From Shinella sp. SUS2 (GTDB lineage: Bacteria > Pseudomonadota > Alphaproteobacteria > Rhizobiales > Rhizobiaceae): a stretch of 64,000 nucleotides of DNA. The notes under the pieces were generated by a model. The model was not told the DNA's origin. It worked only from the letters and a program-made list of their open reading frames with translations, and made no database searches. Below, in pieces: positions 1-10,581 of this stretch. Location of the stretch: the NCBI RefSeq assembly GCF_001262505.1, contig NZ_KQ410723.1, positions 248,001 to 312,000 of the forward strand. The letters run 5' to 3'. Within the stretch, counting starts at the first letter, position 1, and every line of letters begins with the position of its first letter. The position numbers were made by a program, and so were the translations under genes.

Positions 1-1286
1 CGGCGCGGCTCGCCGGCAGCGACGAGATGGCCGAGCAGCTCGTCGACGCGCTCGATCGTCAGGTTCGGCTCGAAGGAACGGCGGAAGAGCAGCTGGTTGA
101 AGGCGCCTTCCAGTTCCCGGCCGCTTGCCGTGATGTTGCGCGCGACGTGGCTCAGGATCTCGACCGGAATGTCGAGCGAGCCATCTTCCTGCTGCGCGGC
201 GGCGAGGCGGCGCTTGAGGATTTCGAGGCGCATTTCGTAGTCCGGCGCTTCCATTTCGATGGCGACGCCGCCCTGGAGACGGGAACGAACCCGCGGATCG
301 AGCGATTCCAGCTCCCACGGCGCGCGGTCGGCAGCGACCACGACTTGCTTGGCGGAATCCAGCAGCATGTTGAGCAGGTGGCAGAACTCGTTCTGGATCG
401 AATTGCCTTGCAGGAACTGCATGTCGTCGATGATCAGGAGATCGATATTGCGCAGCGTCTCCTTCAGGGAGAGCGCATCATTGTCGCGGATCGCGGTTGC
501 GAAGCGCCACATGAAGTATTCGGCCGTCAGATAGACGACGCGCGGATTGCGGGCGCTCGACAGGGCGCCGAGCGCGATCGCCTGCAGGAGATGCGTCTTG
601 CCGAGGCCGACGCTGGAATGGACGAAGAGCGGGTTGAAGCGCACGGCACCGGCACCGGCTTCCGCAATCGTGCGGGCAGCGGCAAGGGCAACGCGGTTCG
701 AAGTGCCCTCGACGAAGACATCAAACGTATAACGCTGGTCGAGCGGCGAGCCGAAGAGCGGGCTGGACTGCTGCGCGCGCGGCTGGGCGGCTGCGGCAAC
801 AGAGACCGCAGCGCTGGCGACGGGCTGCGGGCCGCTTGCCGGGCGGCGCGGCTGCGCCTGCGGCGCGACGGGTTCGGTGACGGCCGTATCCTCGGCAAGT
901 CCGGTGCGGGCGCCGCGGGTTGCAGTGCGCACCAGGATTTCGACCTTGAGGATCTCGGCATCTTCCTGCTGGAACAGGCTAGTGATGAGATCGAGATAAC
1001 GATTGTTGATCCAGGATTTGAGGAACGTCGTCGGCACCGACAGGCGCACGACGCTCTTGGAAACGGAATGGACCTTCAACCGCCCGAACCAGCTCGCAAA
1101 GACGTCCGGACCAACCTGCGCCTTCAATCGCGCGCTGACCCGTTCGAAAATCGCGTCCTGCTTCATATCGGATGGAACCCCCGCCGCCTGCACCCCTTCT
1201 TGCGGGAGCGCCTTCAGTGCATTTTCCCCATTCGCGAATGCACCAGCCGTTCTGGCCGTATTCATCTGCATCTTGCCGCCTTTCAT
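1..1286 (-). CDS. dnaA: Chromosomal replication initiator DnaA (C-terminus beyond the window)
   Basis: DnaA binds origin DnaA boxes with ATP and opens the duplex for replication. About 428 codons are visible before the left edge. They comprise an N-terminal DnaB/DnaA-interaction domain (F-x-S-W-F-G-R-L near residue 45), a long Ala/Pro/Gln-rich linker typical of rhizobial DnaA, and the AAA+ core with Walker A ([10 protein letters not shown]) and Walker B ([11 protein letters not shown]). The last part read is the region leading into DNA-binding domain IV ([14 protein letters not shown]). The chosen ATG at 1286 has AAGGA about 5 nt upstream; in-frame ATGs at 1271 and 1265 are alternatives. It is transcribed away from rpsT behind an unusually long AT-rich leader. 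Identification is secure; only the missing C-terminus is unseen. Confidence 0.97.
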   Translation of the reverse strand, partial: MKGGKMQMNTARTAGAFANGENALKALPQEGVQAAGVPSDMKQDAIFERVSARLKAQVGPDVFASWFGRLKVHSVSKSVVRLSVPTTFLKSWINNRYLDLITSLFQQEDAEILKVEILVRTATRGARTGLAEDTAVTEPVAPQAQPRRPASGPQPVASAAVSVAAAAQPRAQQSSPLFGSPLDQRYTFDVFVEGTSNRVALAAARTIAEAGAGAVRFNPLFVHSSVGLGKTHLLQAIALGALSSARNPRVVYLTAEYFMWRFATAIRDNDALSLKETLRNIDLLIIDDMQFLQGNSIQNEFCHLLNMLLDSAKQVVVAADRAPWELESLDPRVRSRLQGGVAIEMEAPDYEMRLEILKRRLAAAQQEDGSLDIPVEILSHVARNITASGRELEGAFNQLLFRRSFEPNLTIERVDELLGHLVAAGEPR

Positions 1287-2083
1287 GCGTCCTTCGCCAC
1301 GTCGGCATTCCTGCCGGCGCCTTTCATGTTTGCCATCCCCCGGCCGTGCCGAGCCATCGCCCGGTCCGGGAGCTGGTGCCCCGATCATGCCGACCCCCTA
1401 CATTCGGCACGAACCTGTTTCCCAAACACAATTCGGGTCCATCGGATCCGTTGTCATGCCGGATCATCAAGCCCCGTCTGTGGCCGCGCCGCTCACTCCC
1501 TCGTCGAGCGTACGGCGGGCATGCCCTCACCATCCGGATCGTCCTCACGACCCTTGCAACCGGCGCAACCAATAGTCACAAAAACCCTCGCCAGTGTGCG
1601 GTGAGGCACCTGGGGCAAGTGTTGCCGATTGGATGATTTTACGAAGCGGAGCCGCTCCGTCACAGGGGACAAACAATCACCGCTGTCTTCATGAGACAGT
1701 CTTGTCAGCGATCATTTTAAGGCTGTGTCCGCGCCCCCTGTGGAAAGCATTTAGGCAGGATCAGGCACCAAGATCAATCACGAATTTTACGCAAAATTAA
1801 GGGGCGGCCGTTGACTCGCAAGCGCGTTCCTGACTCGGAATCGGGGGGCCAAAGGAGAATCTGTTAGGAATCAATGGCTTTGTTTTCGGGTCCTTTTCGG
1901 AACCCCCAAAAAACGAAAAAAATAAAAATTCGCTTGACTCAAATTGCTGTCAAACTCCCGCAACGAAAGGCGGAAGAACGCCACCCAACCTCCTGCAAGT
2001 AACTGAATTTAAAGGATTTTCTTCGTCACTCTTTTGACACGATCAAGCCTTGCACATTCACCATGGCCGGGTCAAAAAACCAA
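1287..2083 (-). promoter_or_regulatory. Long AT-rich dnaA upstream region
   Basis: This is about 800 bp with no convincing gene, in a genome where most gaps are under 200 bp. It holds an A-rich tract (about 1908-1930) and, on the dnaA strand, a TTGACA at 1953-1948 that could be a -35 element, although no good -10 follows. It also holds a short inverted repeat (CTGTCT/AGACAG, 1684-1700) and one degenerate DnaA-box-like 9-mer on the minus strand (1747-1739, 7 of 9 matches to TTATCCACA). I read it as the dnaA promoter and leader. In rhizobia and Caulobacter the chromosomal origin is, as I recall, near hemE rather than here, and I do not see an array of DnaA boxes. Confidence 0.45.
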
Positions 2084-2117
2084 AGAAAAAGCCCGGCGCA
2101 AGCGCCGGGCTTTTTCT
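2084..2117 (-). terminator. Bidirectional Rho-independent terminator of rpsT
   Basis: A GC-rich stem (GCCCGGCG / CGCCGGGC around CAAG) is flanked by A5 on one side and T5 on the other, so it can terminate in both directions. It lies about 26 bp past the rpsT stop codon and separates rpsT from the dnaA leader. Confidence 0.9.
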
Positions 2118-2142
2118 AATATTGCATAGCTCGATGGAACTA

Positions 2143-2409
2143 TCAGGCCGACATCGTCTTCACGCGGTTCGCCAGACGCGACACCTTGCGGGATGCTGTA
2201 TTGGAATGGAGCACACCCTTCGTGGCGGCGCGCATCAGTTCCGGCTGGGCAGCCTTCAGAGCGGCAGCGGCGGAAGCCTGATCGCCGGAGGCGATGGCCT
2301 CTTCGACCTTGCGGATGAAGTTGCGGACGCGCGAGCGGCGCGACTTGTTGACTGCGGTGCGCGCGGCGATCTTGCGGGTCGCCTTCTTTGCCGAGGTTGT
2401 ATTGGCCAT
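2143..2409 (-). CDS. rpsT: 30S ribosomal protein S20
   Basis: This is an 88-residue basic protein that binds 16S rRNA in the small subunit. It begins [14 protein letters not shown] and contains the S20 signature run of Lys/Arg with [13 protein letters not shown]. The length is normal for the family. It is monocistronic, with its own terminator downstream. The position next to dnaA is conserved in Rhizobiales. A weak GAGAGG lies upstream of the ATG. Confidence 0.97.
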   Translation of the reverse strand: MANTTSAKKATRKIAARTAVNKSRRSRVRNFIRKVEEAIASGDQASAAAALKAAQPELMRAATKGVLHSNTASRKVSRLANRVKTMSA

Positions 2410-2599
2410 TTATGCCTCTCTTCAGAAATCTGACACAAACTCCACCCTCGCCGTGCCGGGTCATTGCGACCTGTCATCAAAGCAATTCGGGAGCAATATC
2501 GGAAAACCTTGGAATTCGGCTTTCCAAACTGTGGGCGGCGTATAGCGGGAAACCACGGCGACGTCAACGCGGATTCTGCAAGAAACGCCAACCGCGGTC

Positions 2600-3373
2600 T
2601 CAGCGATGCCGGAAGGCCGGCTTGCGCTTCTCGATGAAGGCCGCCATGCCCTCCTTCTGGTCTTCCGTGGCGAACAGCGCGTGGAACAGGCGGCGCTCCG
2701 CGCGCATGCCCTCGGCGAGCACGGTCTCGTAGGCGCGGCCCACCGCCTCTTTCGCCAGCATGGTGGCCGGCAGGGAGTAGCCGGCGATCTTCTCCGCCGC
2801 GGCCAGCGCCTCTTCCAGCAGCTTTTCCGGCGCCACCACACGAGCGACAAGGCCGGCGCGTTCGGCTTCGGCCGCATCCATGAGACGGCCGGTAAGGATG
2901 AGGTCCATCGCCTTGGCCTTGCCGATGGCGCGTGTCAGGCGCTGCGTGCCGCCCATGCCGGGGATGACGCCGAGCGTGATTTCCGGCTGGCCGAACTTCG
3001 CCGTCTCCGAAGCGATGATGAAATCGCACATCATGGCGACCTCGCAGCCGCCGCCGAGCGCAAAGCCGCTGACGGCGGCGATCATCGGCTTGCGGCAGGC
3101 CGCCACATCGTCCCAGCCGGCGGCAAGATCCTCCATCATGGCGTCGGCGAAGCCATAGGGCTGCATCTCCTTGATGTCGGCGCCGGCGGCAAAGGCCTTT
3201 TCCGAGCCGGTGATGACGATGGCGCCGATGCCGGCATCCGCCTCGAAGGCGGCAAGCACGCCCTTCAGCTCGTCGAGCAGCTTGCGGTTCAGCGCGTTCA
3301 GCGCCTGCGGCCGGTTGAGCGTGACGAGACCGACGCGCCCGCGCGCCTCCACCAGCAGGGTTTCATAGGTCAT
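2600..3373 (-). CDS. Enoyl-CoA hydratase (crotonase family)
   Basis: This 257-residue soluble enzyme should hydrate trans-2-enoyl-CoA in beta-oxidation or short-chain acyl-CoA metabolism. The oxyanion-hole segments are visible (A-A-G-A-D-I near residue 62; A-L-G-G-G-C near 105-110). The two catalytic glutamates appear as Glu111 (GGGCEVAM) and Glu131 (FGQPEITLG), so it should be a hydratase rather than an inactive crotonase-fold relative. The reading frame stays open far upstream, but the ATG at 3373 has AGGAGAG just before it and matches the family start. mutM lies 16 bp downstream on the chromosome but upstream in transcription, so the two may be co-transcribed. The specific substrate cannot be told from sequence. 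Confidence 0.93.
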   Translation of the reverse strand: MTYETLLVEARGRVGLVTLNRPQALNALNRKLLDELKGVLAAFEADAGIGAIVITGSEKAFAAGADIKEMQPYGFADAMMEDLAAGWDDVAACRKPMIAAVSGFALGGGCEVAMMCDFIIASETAKFGQPEITLGVIPGMGGTQRLTRAIGKAKAMDLILTGRLMDAAEAERAGLVARVVAPEKLLEEALAAAEKIAGYSLPATMLAKEAVGRAYETVLAEGMRAERRLFHALFATEDQKEGMAAFIEKRKPAFRHR

Positions 3374-3389
3374 GGTTCTCTCCTCTGTT

Positions 3390-4271
3390 CTATTTCTGGC
3401 AGGCGGCGCAATGGAATGTCGATCGGCCGCTCTGCACGATGCGGCCAATCGTGCCTGCGCAGCCCGGCGTGCGGCAAGGCTCCTTCTCGCGGTCATAGAC
3501 GGAAAAGGAATGCTGGAAATAGCCGAGCGAGCCGTCGGCGCGGATATGGTCGCGCAAGGTCGAACCACCCGCCTCGATGGCATCGGCGATCACCTGACGG
3601 ATCGCCTCGGTCAGGTAGACGAGTTCCTTCTTCGGCTTGCCCGCAGCCGTTACCAGCGTGCCCGCCAGCCTTTCCGGCGAAAGATGCGCGCGCCAGAGGG
3701 CTTCGCAGACATAGATGTTGCCGAGGCCGGCAATATTCTTCTGATCGAGCAGAGCAGCCTTCAGCGGCGTCTGGCGGCCGCGGAACTTGGCGGCGATGTA
3801 GTCGGCATCCAATGTATTGCCGGTCGGCTCGGCGCCGAGATCGCGGAAGAAGGCGTGGGCGGCGATATCTTCCCGCCGGGCAAGGTCCATAAAGCCGAAA
3901 CGGCGGGGATCGTTATAGATGACGCGGCGCTCGCCTTCCGGCGTCTCCAGATGAAACACGACATGATCATGGCGCGTGTCCTTGCTGCGGGGAATGTGGA
4001 AATCGCCGGGTGGCTCGGCACCCTCCACCCGGAAGGAGCCGGACATACCAAGATGGGCGATCACCACGTCTCCGCCGTCGATATCGATGAGCAGATACTT
4101 GGCGCGGCGGCCGAGCGAGACGACACGGCGGCCGGACACCGCCTCGGAAAAGGCCGGCGGGAAGGGGAAGCGCAGGTCTGGGCGGCGCAGCTCCGCCCGG
4201 CGGATCGTCGCTCCCTCCATGACCGGGGCAAGGCCGCGGCGCACCGTTTCCACTTCCGGCAATTCCGGCAT
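3390..4271 (-). CDS. mutM: Formamidopyrimidine-DNA glycosylase (Fpg/MutM)
   Basis: This base-excision repair enzyme removes 8-oxoguanine and formamidopyrimidines and nicks the abasic site. After Met comes [13 protein letters not shown], with the N-terminal Pro nucleophile and Glu3. The catalytic Lys lies in GRRAKYLL near residue 60. The helix-two-turn-helix segment reads [15 protein letters not shown]-terminal Cys4 zinc finger is present (C-x4-C then C-x2-C). At 293 residues the length is normal for alphaproteobacterial MutM. The frame stays open across ubiE on the opposite strand, but the start at 4271 is fixed by the obligate MPELPE. Confidence 0.97.
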   Translation of the reverse strand: MPELPEVETVRRGLAPVMEGATIRRAELRRPDLRFPFPPAFSEAVSGRRVVSLGRRAKYLLIDIDGGDVVIAHLGMSGSFRVEGAEPPGDFHIPRSKDTRHDHVVFHLETPEGERRVIYNDPRRFGFMDLARREDIAAHAFFRDLGAEPTGNTLDADYIAAKFRGRQTPLKAALLDQKNIAGLGNIYVCEALWRAHLSPERLAGTLVTAAGKPKKELVYLTEAIRQVIADAIEAGGSTLRDHIRADGSLGYFQHSFSVYDREKEPCRTPGCAGTIGRIVQSGRSTFHCAACQK

Positions 4272-4454
4272 TACGTTCTCCTTCGATTTAACCTTGAGCG
4301 CATTTGCCGCGGCGCGGCATTTCCCTCTCGGCAATCTATGTCCTATATACCCGGCGAAGCGACGGGTGCTGTGCGTGAGATAGCGCGGCCCCGGCCAATT
4401 CGCTATGGTCTTTGCGGCAATCCGGCTGCGACAGACCGGCCCATGGAGACGACG

Positions 4455-5231
4455 ATGACGGAACAGCGCACATCCGCGGACGGCGGCATGGAAACCTCCT
4501 ACGGGTTTCGCGAGGTGCCGCAGGGCGAGAAGCAGGCGCTCGTCAACGACGTGTTCCACAAGGTGGCCAAGCGCTACGACATCATGAACGACGTCATGTC
4601 CGCCGGCCTGCACCGGGCCTGGAAGGACGCGATGATCGCGAGCCTCAATCCGCGCAAGGATCCGTCCTACAGAGTTCTGGACGTCGCCGGCGGCACGGGC
4701 GACATCGCCTTCCGCATCGTGGAGGCTTCCGACAAGCTGGCCCATGCCACCGTGCTCGACATCAACGGCTCGATGCTGTCGGTCGGCGCCGACCGGGCGG
4801 CGAAGAAGGGCCTTTCCGCCAATCTCGATTTCGTCGAGGCCAATGCGGAGGAGCTTCCATTCGAGACCGGCAGTTTCGATGCCTATACGATCGCCTTCGG
4901 TATCCGCAACGTGCCGCGCATCGATGTGGCGCTGTCGGAGGCCTACCGCGTCCTGAAACGGGGCGGGCGCCTGCTCGTGCTCGAATTCTCCGAAGTGGAG
5001 ATGCCGCTGCTCGACACGTTCTACGAGACCTGGTCGTTCAAGGCGATCCCGCAGTTCGGCAAGATGATCACCGGGGATGCCGAGCCTTATCAGTATCTCG
5101 TGGAATCGATCCGCAAGTTCCCGAACCAGCAGGATTTTGCCGCGATGATCCGCACCGCCGGCTTCTCCCGTGTCACCTTCACCAACTATACCGGCGGCAT
5201 TGCGGCGCTGCATTCGGGCTGGAAGCTCTGA
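4455..5231 (+). CDS. ubiE: Ubiquinone/menaquinone C-methyltransferase UbiE
   Basis: This SAM-dependent methyltransferase performs the C-methylation step of ubiquinone synthesis on a membrane-associated substrate. It has 258 residues. Family motifs include V-F-x-K-V-A-x-R-Y-D-x-M-N-D near residue 33, the SAM loop [13 protein letters not shown] near 78, and the C-terminal [18 protein letters not shown] sits 7-8 nt before the ATG at 4455; an in-frame ATG at 4443 would add four residues and lacks a ribosome site. It is divergent from mutM and followed 37 bp later by ubiB, the conserved rhizobial pair. Confidence 0.97.
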   Translation: MTEQRTSADGGMETSYGFREVPQGEKQALVNDVFHKVAKRYDIMNDVMSAGLHRAWKDAMIASLNPRKDPSYRVLDVAGGTGDIAFRIVEASDKLAHATVLDINGSMLSVGADRAAKKGLSANLDFVEANAEELPFETGSFDAYTIAFGIRNVPRIDVALSEAYRVLKRGGRLLVLEFSEVEMPLLDTFYETWSFKAIPQFGKMITGDAEPYQYLVESIRKFPNQQDFAAMIRTAGFSRVTFTNYTGGIAALHSGWKL

Positions 5232-5268
5232 GCATGGCCCCGTCCTCCTGCAAGCGGCACCGTTCCGC

Positions 5269-6843
5269 ATGAGTATTTTCGGTGCCTATCTTCGGCTCGC
5301 CCGCGTGGGCTGGGTTCTCGTGCGCGAGGGCGTCGTCTCGGCGCTGCCGACCGAGGGCATGCCGCCGCTCGCCCGCACCGCGCATACGCTTGCCGGCCTC
5401 TTCGAACGCCGTCGGGCTTCGAAGGAGGACCGCAGCGACCGCCTCGCCCGCGCCATCGAGCGTCTCGGCCCCTCCTATGTGAAGATGGGCCAGTTCCTGG
5501 CGACCCGGCCCGACGTTGTCGGCGCCGAGATCGCGGTCGATCTCTCCGCCCTGCAGGACCGCATGGCGACTTTTCCGCGCGAAGCGGCCGTTGCCACTGT
5601 CGAAGGCTCGCTCGGCCGGCCGCTCGACGATCTCTATGTGAATTTCGGCGACCCGATCGCCGCTGCCTCCATCGCGCAGGTCCATCCCGCGACGGTGCGC
5701 GACGCGACCGGCGAACGCAAGGTCGCCGTCAAGGTCATCCGCCCCGGCGTGCGCCAGCGTTTCGCCCGCGATCTCGAGGCGATGTATGCGGCCGCGCACC
5801 TCCAGGAACGCATCCTGCCCAACACGCGCCGGCTGAAGCCGGTCGAGGTGACGCGCACATTGGAGCAGACGACGAAGGTCGAAATGGATCTTCGCCTCGA
5901 AGCGGCGGCGCTTTCGGAACTCGGCGAGAACACCACGGACGACCCCGGTTTCCGGGTGCCCAAGGTCGATTGGGAGCGCACCGGGCGCGACGTCGTCACC
6001 ATGGAGTGGATCGACGGTATCAAGATGTCCGATGTCGAGGGGCTGCGTAACGCCGGCCATGACCTCGACAAGCTGGCCGACACGCTGATCCAGTCCTTCC
6101 TGCGCCACACGCTGCGCGACGGCTTTTTCCATGCCGACATGCACCAGGGCAATCTCTTCGTCGATCCCGAAGGCGTGATCGTCGCCGTCGACATGGGCAT
6201 CGTCGGCCGGCTCGGCAAGAAGGAGCGCCGCTTCCTTGCCGAAATCCTCTACGGCTTCATCACGCGCGACTACCAGCGCGTCGCCGACGTGCATTTCGAG
6301 GCGGGCTACGTGCCCTCGCATCATGATACTGCCAGCTTTGCCCAGGCGATCCGTGCCATCGGCGAGCCGATCCACGGCCAACCGGCCGAGACCATCTCCA
6401 TGGCAAAACTCCTGACCCTGCTTTTCGAGGTGACGGAACTCTTCGACATGGAGACCCGCACCGAACTCGTCATGCTGCAGAAGACCATGGTGGTGGTGGA
6501 AGGCGTCTCGCGCACGCTGAACCCCCGCTTCAACATGTGGAAGGCCTCCGAGGGCGTTGTCGGGGACTGGATCCGGGACAATCTGGGGCCGAAGCGGCTT
6601 TTGACGGACCTGCGCGACGGCGCCCATGCCGCCCTGCGGCTGGCCGAGGCGGCCCCGGAAATCGCGGCCAAGGCGGAAAAGCTTTCGCAGGATATCACGA
6701 GCATGGCCGAAAAAGGCCTGCGTTTCGATGCAGAGACCGCCGAAGCGATCGGCCGCTCCGAGGCGAGCCACAGTCGCTCCGGCCGGCTGGCACTCTGGAT
6801 AATTGCTGCAACACTCATCTATATCGCCTGGACGCTTACCTGA
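5269..6843 (+). CDS. ubiB: Ubiquinone biosynthesis ABC1/ADCK-like ATPase UbiB
   Basis: This 524-residue member of the atypical kinase family assists extraction or handling of ubiquinone precursors at the membrane; its exact role in the family is unsettled. Visible features are the KxGQ-type motif [15 protein letters not shown] near residue 76, the Ala-rich loop [11 protein letters not shown], the catalytic loop [12 protein letters not shown], the metal-binding [10 protein letters not shown], and a C-terminal membrane anchor ([15 protein letters not shown]). It is in one unit with ubiE. The ATG at 5269 has only a weak ribosome site, suggesting coupling to ubiE. Confidence 0.95.
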   Translation: MSIFGAYLRLARVGWVLVREGVVSALPTEGMPPLARTAHTLAGLFERRRASKEDRSDRLARAIERLGPSYVKMGQFLATRPDVVGAEIAVDLSALQDRMATFPREAAVATVEGSLGRPLDDLYVNFGDPIAAASIAQVHPATVRDATGERKVAVKVIRPGVRQRFARDLEAMYAAAHLQERILPNTRRLKPVEVTRTLEQTTKVEMDLRLEAAALSELGENTTDDPGFRVPKVDWERTGRDVVTMEWIDGIKMSDVEGLRNAGHDLDKLADTLIQSFLRHTLRDGFFHADMHQGNLFVDPEGVIVAVDMGIVGRLGKKERRFLAEILYGFITRDYQRVADVHFEAGYVPSHHDTASFAQAIRAIGEPIHGQPAETISMAKLLTLLFEVTELFDMETRTELVMLQKTMVVVEGVSRTLNPRFNMWKASEGVVGDWIRDNLGPKRLLTDLRDGAHAALRLAEAAPEIAAKAEKLSQDITSMAEKGLRFDAETAEAIGRSEASHSRSGRLALWIIAATLIYIAWTLT

Positions 6844-6921
6844 CGGGTTGCTCTCCGCGCGTTGACAACACCGAAAAATTGCATCCATATCGTCGCCTTC
6901 GAGGGTGGACGAATAAGAAAC

Positions 6922-9900
6922 ATGCGTGTGTTGAAGCTGGGCGTTTCGGCCCTCGCGATCGTTGCGGGCTTTTTTCCGGCGTCGGCCGAAATTCTGCCGC
7001 GCGGCGCAACCGTCGATGGCGCCGTCGTGGATCGCAAATCCGGTGAGGAGGTGCGTTTCGTTGCGGTGGACAACTGGCGCGGCGTCGAGGTCAACCAGGA
7101 CCTCCTTGCCGGCGATACGCTTCGCACCAATGCCATCGGCAGCCTTGCCATCCGCTTTGCCGACAACACGCTGGTGCGCATGGCGCGCGAGACGGTTTTG
7201 CGCGTGCGCAAGATCGACGGCGCCTCGGACAGTTTGCTCAATCTCGAAGGCGGCACGATCTGGGGCCGGGCGGACCGCGGCGGCAGCGGGCTCACCGTCG
7301 ACACGCCCGCGGCGGCGGCGGCCATTCGCGGCACGGACTGGACGCTGCGCGCCGAGGGCGACCGCACGACGCTGACCGTGCTCGAGGGCACGGCGGAGCT
7401 ATCCAATGCGCAGGGCACGGTGACGGTCGGCCAGGGCGAAGGCGCCGTGGCGCGGATCGGCGAGGCACCGCGCAAGTACATCCTCGTCAATCTCAAGGAG
7501 CGCGAGCAGGTCTTGCTCTACAGCGAGGTGCGCGGCACCTTCTCGAGCCTGCCGATCAGCGGTGCGCAAAGCACCGAAGCCCGCGCCGAGCGGCGACGCA
7601 TCCTCGATACGCCGGAAGCCGGCCGCAGCCGCGAGGACTGGCTGAAGCTTGCCGAGACGGCGCTCGCCTATGACGGCAGGGCCGCAGCCGAAGCCGCCCT
7701 TGCCCGCCTGCCGCGCCCGCTTCCCGCCGCGCTGGAAGCCCGCGCCAACCTGGTCGAGGCGATGATCGCGGGCCAGGCCACGCGATATGACGCGGCGATC
7801 CGGCTGTTCCGCAAGGCGATGCCGCATCTTGCCGGCGAACGGCGCGCCATGGCGCAGTACGGCGCGTGGATCGCCCTCTCGCTGGAGGATCCCGACACCA
7901 GCGCACGTCCCCCCGTGCTGAACCGCACGCCGAAATCGGCCGGCGAGGCCCTTGCCCAGGCCACCGTCATCGCCAACCTGCAGGGCGAGGTCGAGGCGAT
8001 CGCGTTCCTGCGCAAGTCCGAGCAGCGTTTCCCCAAGGATGCGACCCTGCCCGCCATGCGCGCCAGCCTTGCCTATGAACTCGACGATCGCGACGAGGTG
8101 CGCGCAGCGCTCGACCGCGCCGGATCGATCGATCCGGACGATCCTGCCCACCTGCTTGTCAGCGCTCGGTTCCGTGCCACCGTGTCGAGCGACGTCGACG
8201 GTGCCCTTGCCGATCTCGACCGGGCGGTGAAGGCCGCCCCCGGCGACGATGCGGTGTGGAACGAGATCGGCATCCTCAAGAGCGACCGCAACGCCATCGT
8301 CGAAGCCAATGCCGCCCATCGGCGCGCCATCGCCCTCAACCCGGAAAACGCTGCGCTGCATGCCAACCACGCCCGTTTCCTGATGGACAACGACCAGATG
8401 GCAGCGGCAAAGGCGGCGATCGACGCCGCCGAAGCACTCGACCCCACCTCCTACGCCGTGCTTGCCGCCAAGGGTCGCTATCTGCTGCGCATGGGCGAGA
8501 CCGCGGAAGGCGAGAAGGTCTTGCAGGAAGCCGCGGCCGTCAATCCGACGGCCGGCGACGCGCTGATCGGCCTTGCCATCGCCAACTACCAGAGCGGCGC
8601 CGATGCCGAGACCGCCCAGGCGCTCGACAATGCCGATCGTTTCGACAAGGACAATCCGAGCATCGCGCTGATCCGCGCCGGCATCGCGATCGATGAGTTC
8701 CGCGCCGACGACGCCATCCTCGACGCCCGCGAGGCGTTGCGCCGCCGCCAGGCACGCGGCGGCTACTATTCCGGCTACGACACCAACCGGCAGGTCTCCT
8801 CCTATCTCGGCGTGGCGCTCGACAATATCGGCCTCACCGAATGGGGCCAGTTCTATGCCGACCGGTCCTACGACCCCTTCGTCTCCACGACCTATATTGA
8901 CGAGGCGACAGCGGGTGGCGGCAGCCCCTTCGTCAATACGCCGCTTTCCGGCCTCGACCGTTCCGCCTCCGGCGGGTCCTCCATCGCATCAGAACTTCAG
9001 GCCCGGCTCTTCGCCCCCCTGTCCATCGCTTCGGAGGAAAAGCGCAACAGCCTCGAGACCCGCAACTTCTTCGAGGCCTCGCTGGGCGGAACACTCACAG
9101 GCTACGGCGCCGATACCGGCTGGGCGAGCGACATCCTCCTCCAGGGCACGAGCTATACGCCCATGCCGGTCAGCTACTATCTGCAGGGTAGCCTCTTCCG
9201 ACCGGAGAGCGCCCGGGAGAACGACGAGAACGACCTTCTGGGCGGGCTTTTCCGCATCGGCATCAAGCCGACGCTGACCGACAGCGTCTACCTCTTCGGC
9301 AACAGGATCCGGCAGGAGGTCGGTTATCCCGGCCAGACCTCCAATCCTGCCCCTTTCAACGACAGCGTGACGGATGCTACCGAGCTTGGCGTCGCGTGGA
9401 GCCATGTCATCGGCGAGCGCAACGTGGTGCAAGCCTTCGCAGTCAACCGCCGGGTGGACGACCTGACCCGATCCCGCTCCACCGACAACAGCGTTGTCCC
9501 ACCCGTCGTCTATCGCATCAATGAAAGGTCGCGGGAGGACATCTTCACCTATGGCGTCGGTCATCTTCTGGGCATCGGGCCGCTGACACTGCGCTACGGG
9601 ATAGAAGCGGCAGAAAGCGATTTCCGGATTTCCGCGACCTCGACCAACCTGACGACCGGCGAGATCGAGGACCTCGGCGTCGCCAACGGCGGCAGTTCGA
9701 CGACACAGGCCTATATCGACGGCTATCTGGAACTTTCTGATAGCCTGCAGATCCAGGCAGGCGCGTTCCAATCCCGCTTCGACGGCGACAGCCCGCGCTG
9801 GGGACCGGTCGACTACCGGCTCGGCATCGCCTTCGCGCCGAACGACAACCATTGGCTGCGCGCCTACTATCGGCAGGATACGCAATTCGCCAGCAACTAT

Positions 9901-10539
9901 ACGCTTTCGCCCGTCACGACGGTCGGGCTTGCCCCGATGGAGCTGCCGCTTTTCCGGGGCGGGCAGACGCGGACGACGGCGGTGCGCTGGGATGCCGAGT
10001 GGAACGAGCGCTTCTTCACCGCGGTCGAGTACCAGCACCTGCGCTTCAACGGCCTGACGCTGACACCGGAAGACTTCATGGCGAGCTTCCTGACGGACAC
10101 GGGCAAGATCGACCGCCTGCAGATCAGCGCCAACTACTGGGTCGCCGACGGTCTCGGCGCCTTCGGCTCCTTCACCTGGAACACCAGCAAGGACACCACG
10201 ACCGGCTGGGACCCCTCCTTCGACGTGCCGCTGGTGCCCGACTATGTGGCGCAGGCAGGCCTGACCTATGTGCACCCCGCGCGCTGGACGGCAACGCTCG
10301 CCCAGAGCTTCGTCGGTCCGCGGCTCGGCTCGCAATATTACGAGGAGGACGGCGCACCAGGTGGCCGCACGCTCGACAGCTACTGGACGACGGATGTCGC
10401 ACTGACCTGGAAATCGGAGAGCGGGCACCTGGAGGCCGGCCTCAGCGTGCTGAACATCTTCGACAACGACATCGAGATGGCAGATCGCCTGCCCGGACCC
10501 GGCCGCACCTTCCTCGCGACGATGAAGGCGCGGTTCTGA
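6922..10539 (+). CDS. FecR-domain, TPR and outer-membrane beta-barrel protein (about 1205 aa)
   Basis: I recognise the domains but not a named gene. A signal peptide (residues 1-22, ending F-P-A-S-A) is followed by a FecR-like beta domain (about 30-150, with VRMARETVLRVRK and AAAIRGTDW). A long run of Ala-rich helical repeats follows (about 230-640), including clear TPRs (AIALNPENAALHANHARFL; KAAIDAAEALDPTSYAVLAAKG). The C-terminal 500 residues are rich in alternating Tyr/Trp/Gly strands and end in ...TFLATMKARF, the terminal aromatic residue expected of an outer-membrane barrel. The architecture parallels TPR-porins such as BcsC, PgaA and NfrA, with FecR added at the periplasmic end. No sigma/FecI partner is adjacent. 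A role in export or assembly of an envelope polymer is inference. The ATG at 6922 is chosen because it gives the signal peptide. Confidence 0.75.
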   Translation: MRVLKLGVSALAIVAGFFPASAEILPRGATVDGAVVDRKSGEEVRFVAVDNWRGVEVNQDLLAGDTLRTNAIGSLAIRFADNTLVRMARETVLRVRKIDGASDSLLNLEGGTIWGRADRGGSGLTVDTPAAAAAIRGTDWTLRAEGDRTTLTVLEGTAELSNAQGTVTVGQGEGAVARIGEAPRKYILVNLKEREQVLLYSEVRGTFSSLPISGAQSTEARAERRRILDTPEAGRSREDWLKLAETALAYDGRAAAEAALARLPRPLPAALEARANLVEAMIAGQATRYDAAIRLFRKAMPHLAGERRAMAQYGAWIALSLEDPDTSARPPVLNRTPKSAGEALAQATVIANLQGEVEAIAFLRKSEQRFPKDATLPAMRASLAYELDDRDEVRAALDRAGSIDPDDPAHLLVSARFRATVSSDVDGALADLDRAVKAAPGDDAVWNEIGILKSDRNAIVEANAAHRRAIALNPENAALHANHARFLMDNDQMAAAKAAIDAAEALDPTSYAVLAAKGRYLLRMGETAEGEKVLQEAAAVNPTAGDALIGLAIANYQSGADAETAQALDNADRFDKDNPSIALIRAGIAIDEFRADDAILDAREALRRRQARGGYYSGYDTNRQVSSYLGVALDNIGLTEWGQFYADRSYDPFVSTTYIDEATAGGGSPFVNTPLSGLDRSASGGSSIASELQARLFAPLSIASEEKRNSLETRNFFEASLGGTLTGYGADTGWASDILLQGTSYTPMPVSYYLQGSLFRPESARENDENDLLGGLFRIGIKPTLTDSVYLFGNRIRQEVGYPGQTSNPAPFNDSVTDATELGVAWSHVIGERNVVQAFAVNRRVDDLTRSRSTDNSVVPPVVYRINERSREDIFTYGVGHLLGIGPLTLRYGIEAAESDFRISATSTNLTTGEIEDLGVANGGSSTTQAYIDGYLELSDSLQIQAGAFQSRFDGDSPRWGPVDYRLGIAFAPNDNHWLRAYYRQDTQFASNYTLSPVTTVGLAPMELPLFRGGQTRTTAVRWDAEWNERFFTAVEYQHLRFNGLTLTPEDFMASFLTDTGKIDRLQISANYWVADGLGAFGSFTWNTSKDTTTGWDPSFDVPLVPDYVAQAGLTYVHPARWTATLAQSFVGPRLGSQYYEEDGAPGGRTLDSYWTTDVALTWKSESGHLEAGLSVLNIFDNDIEMADRLPGPGRTFLATMKARF

Positions 10540-10581
10540 CGGGACGCTTGACCGGCCTTTGGCGGGCGCTAGTCTTTCGGC

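Noticed and set aside
27..1604. A 525-codon plus-strand open frame at the left edge
   Set aside because: It is antisense to dnaA, whose protein motifs are clear on the minus strand.
1287..2083. Chromosomal replication origin next to dnaA
   Set aside because: Only one weak DnaA-box-like 9-mer, no array, and rhizobial origins are, as far as I know, elsewhere (hemE region).
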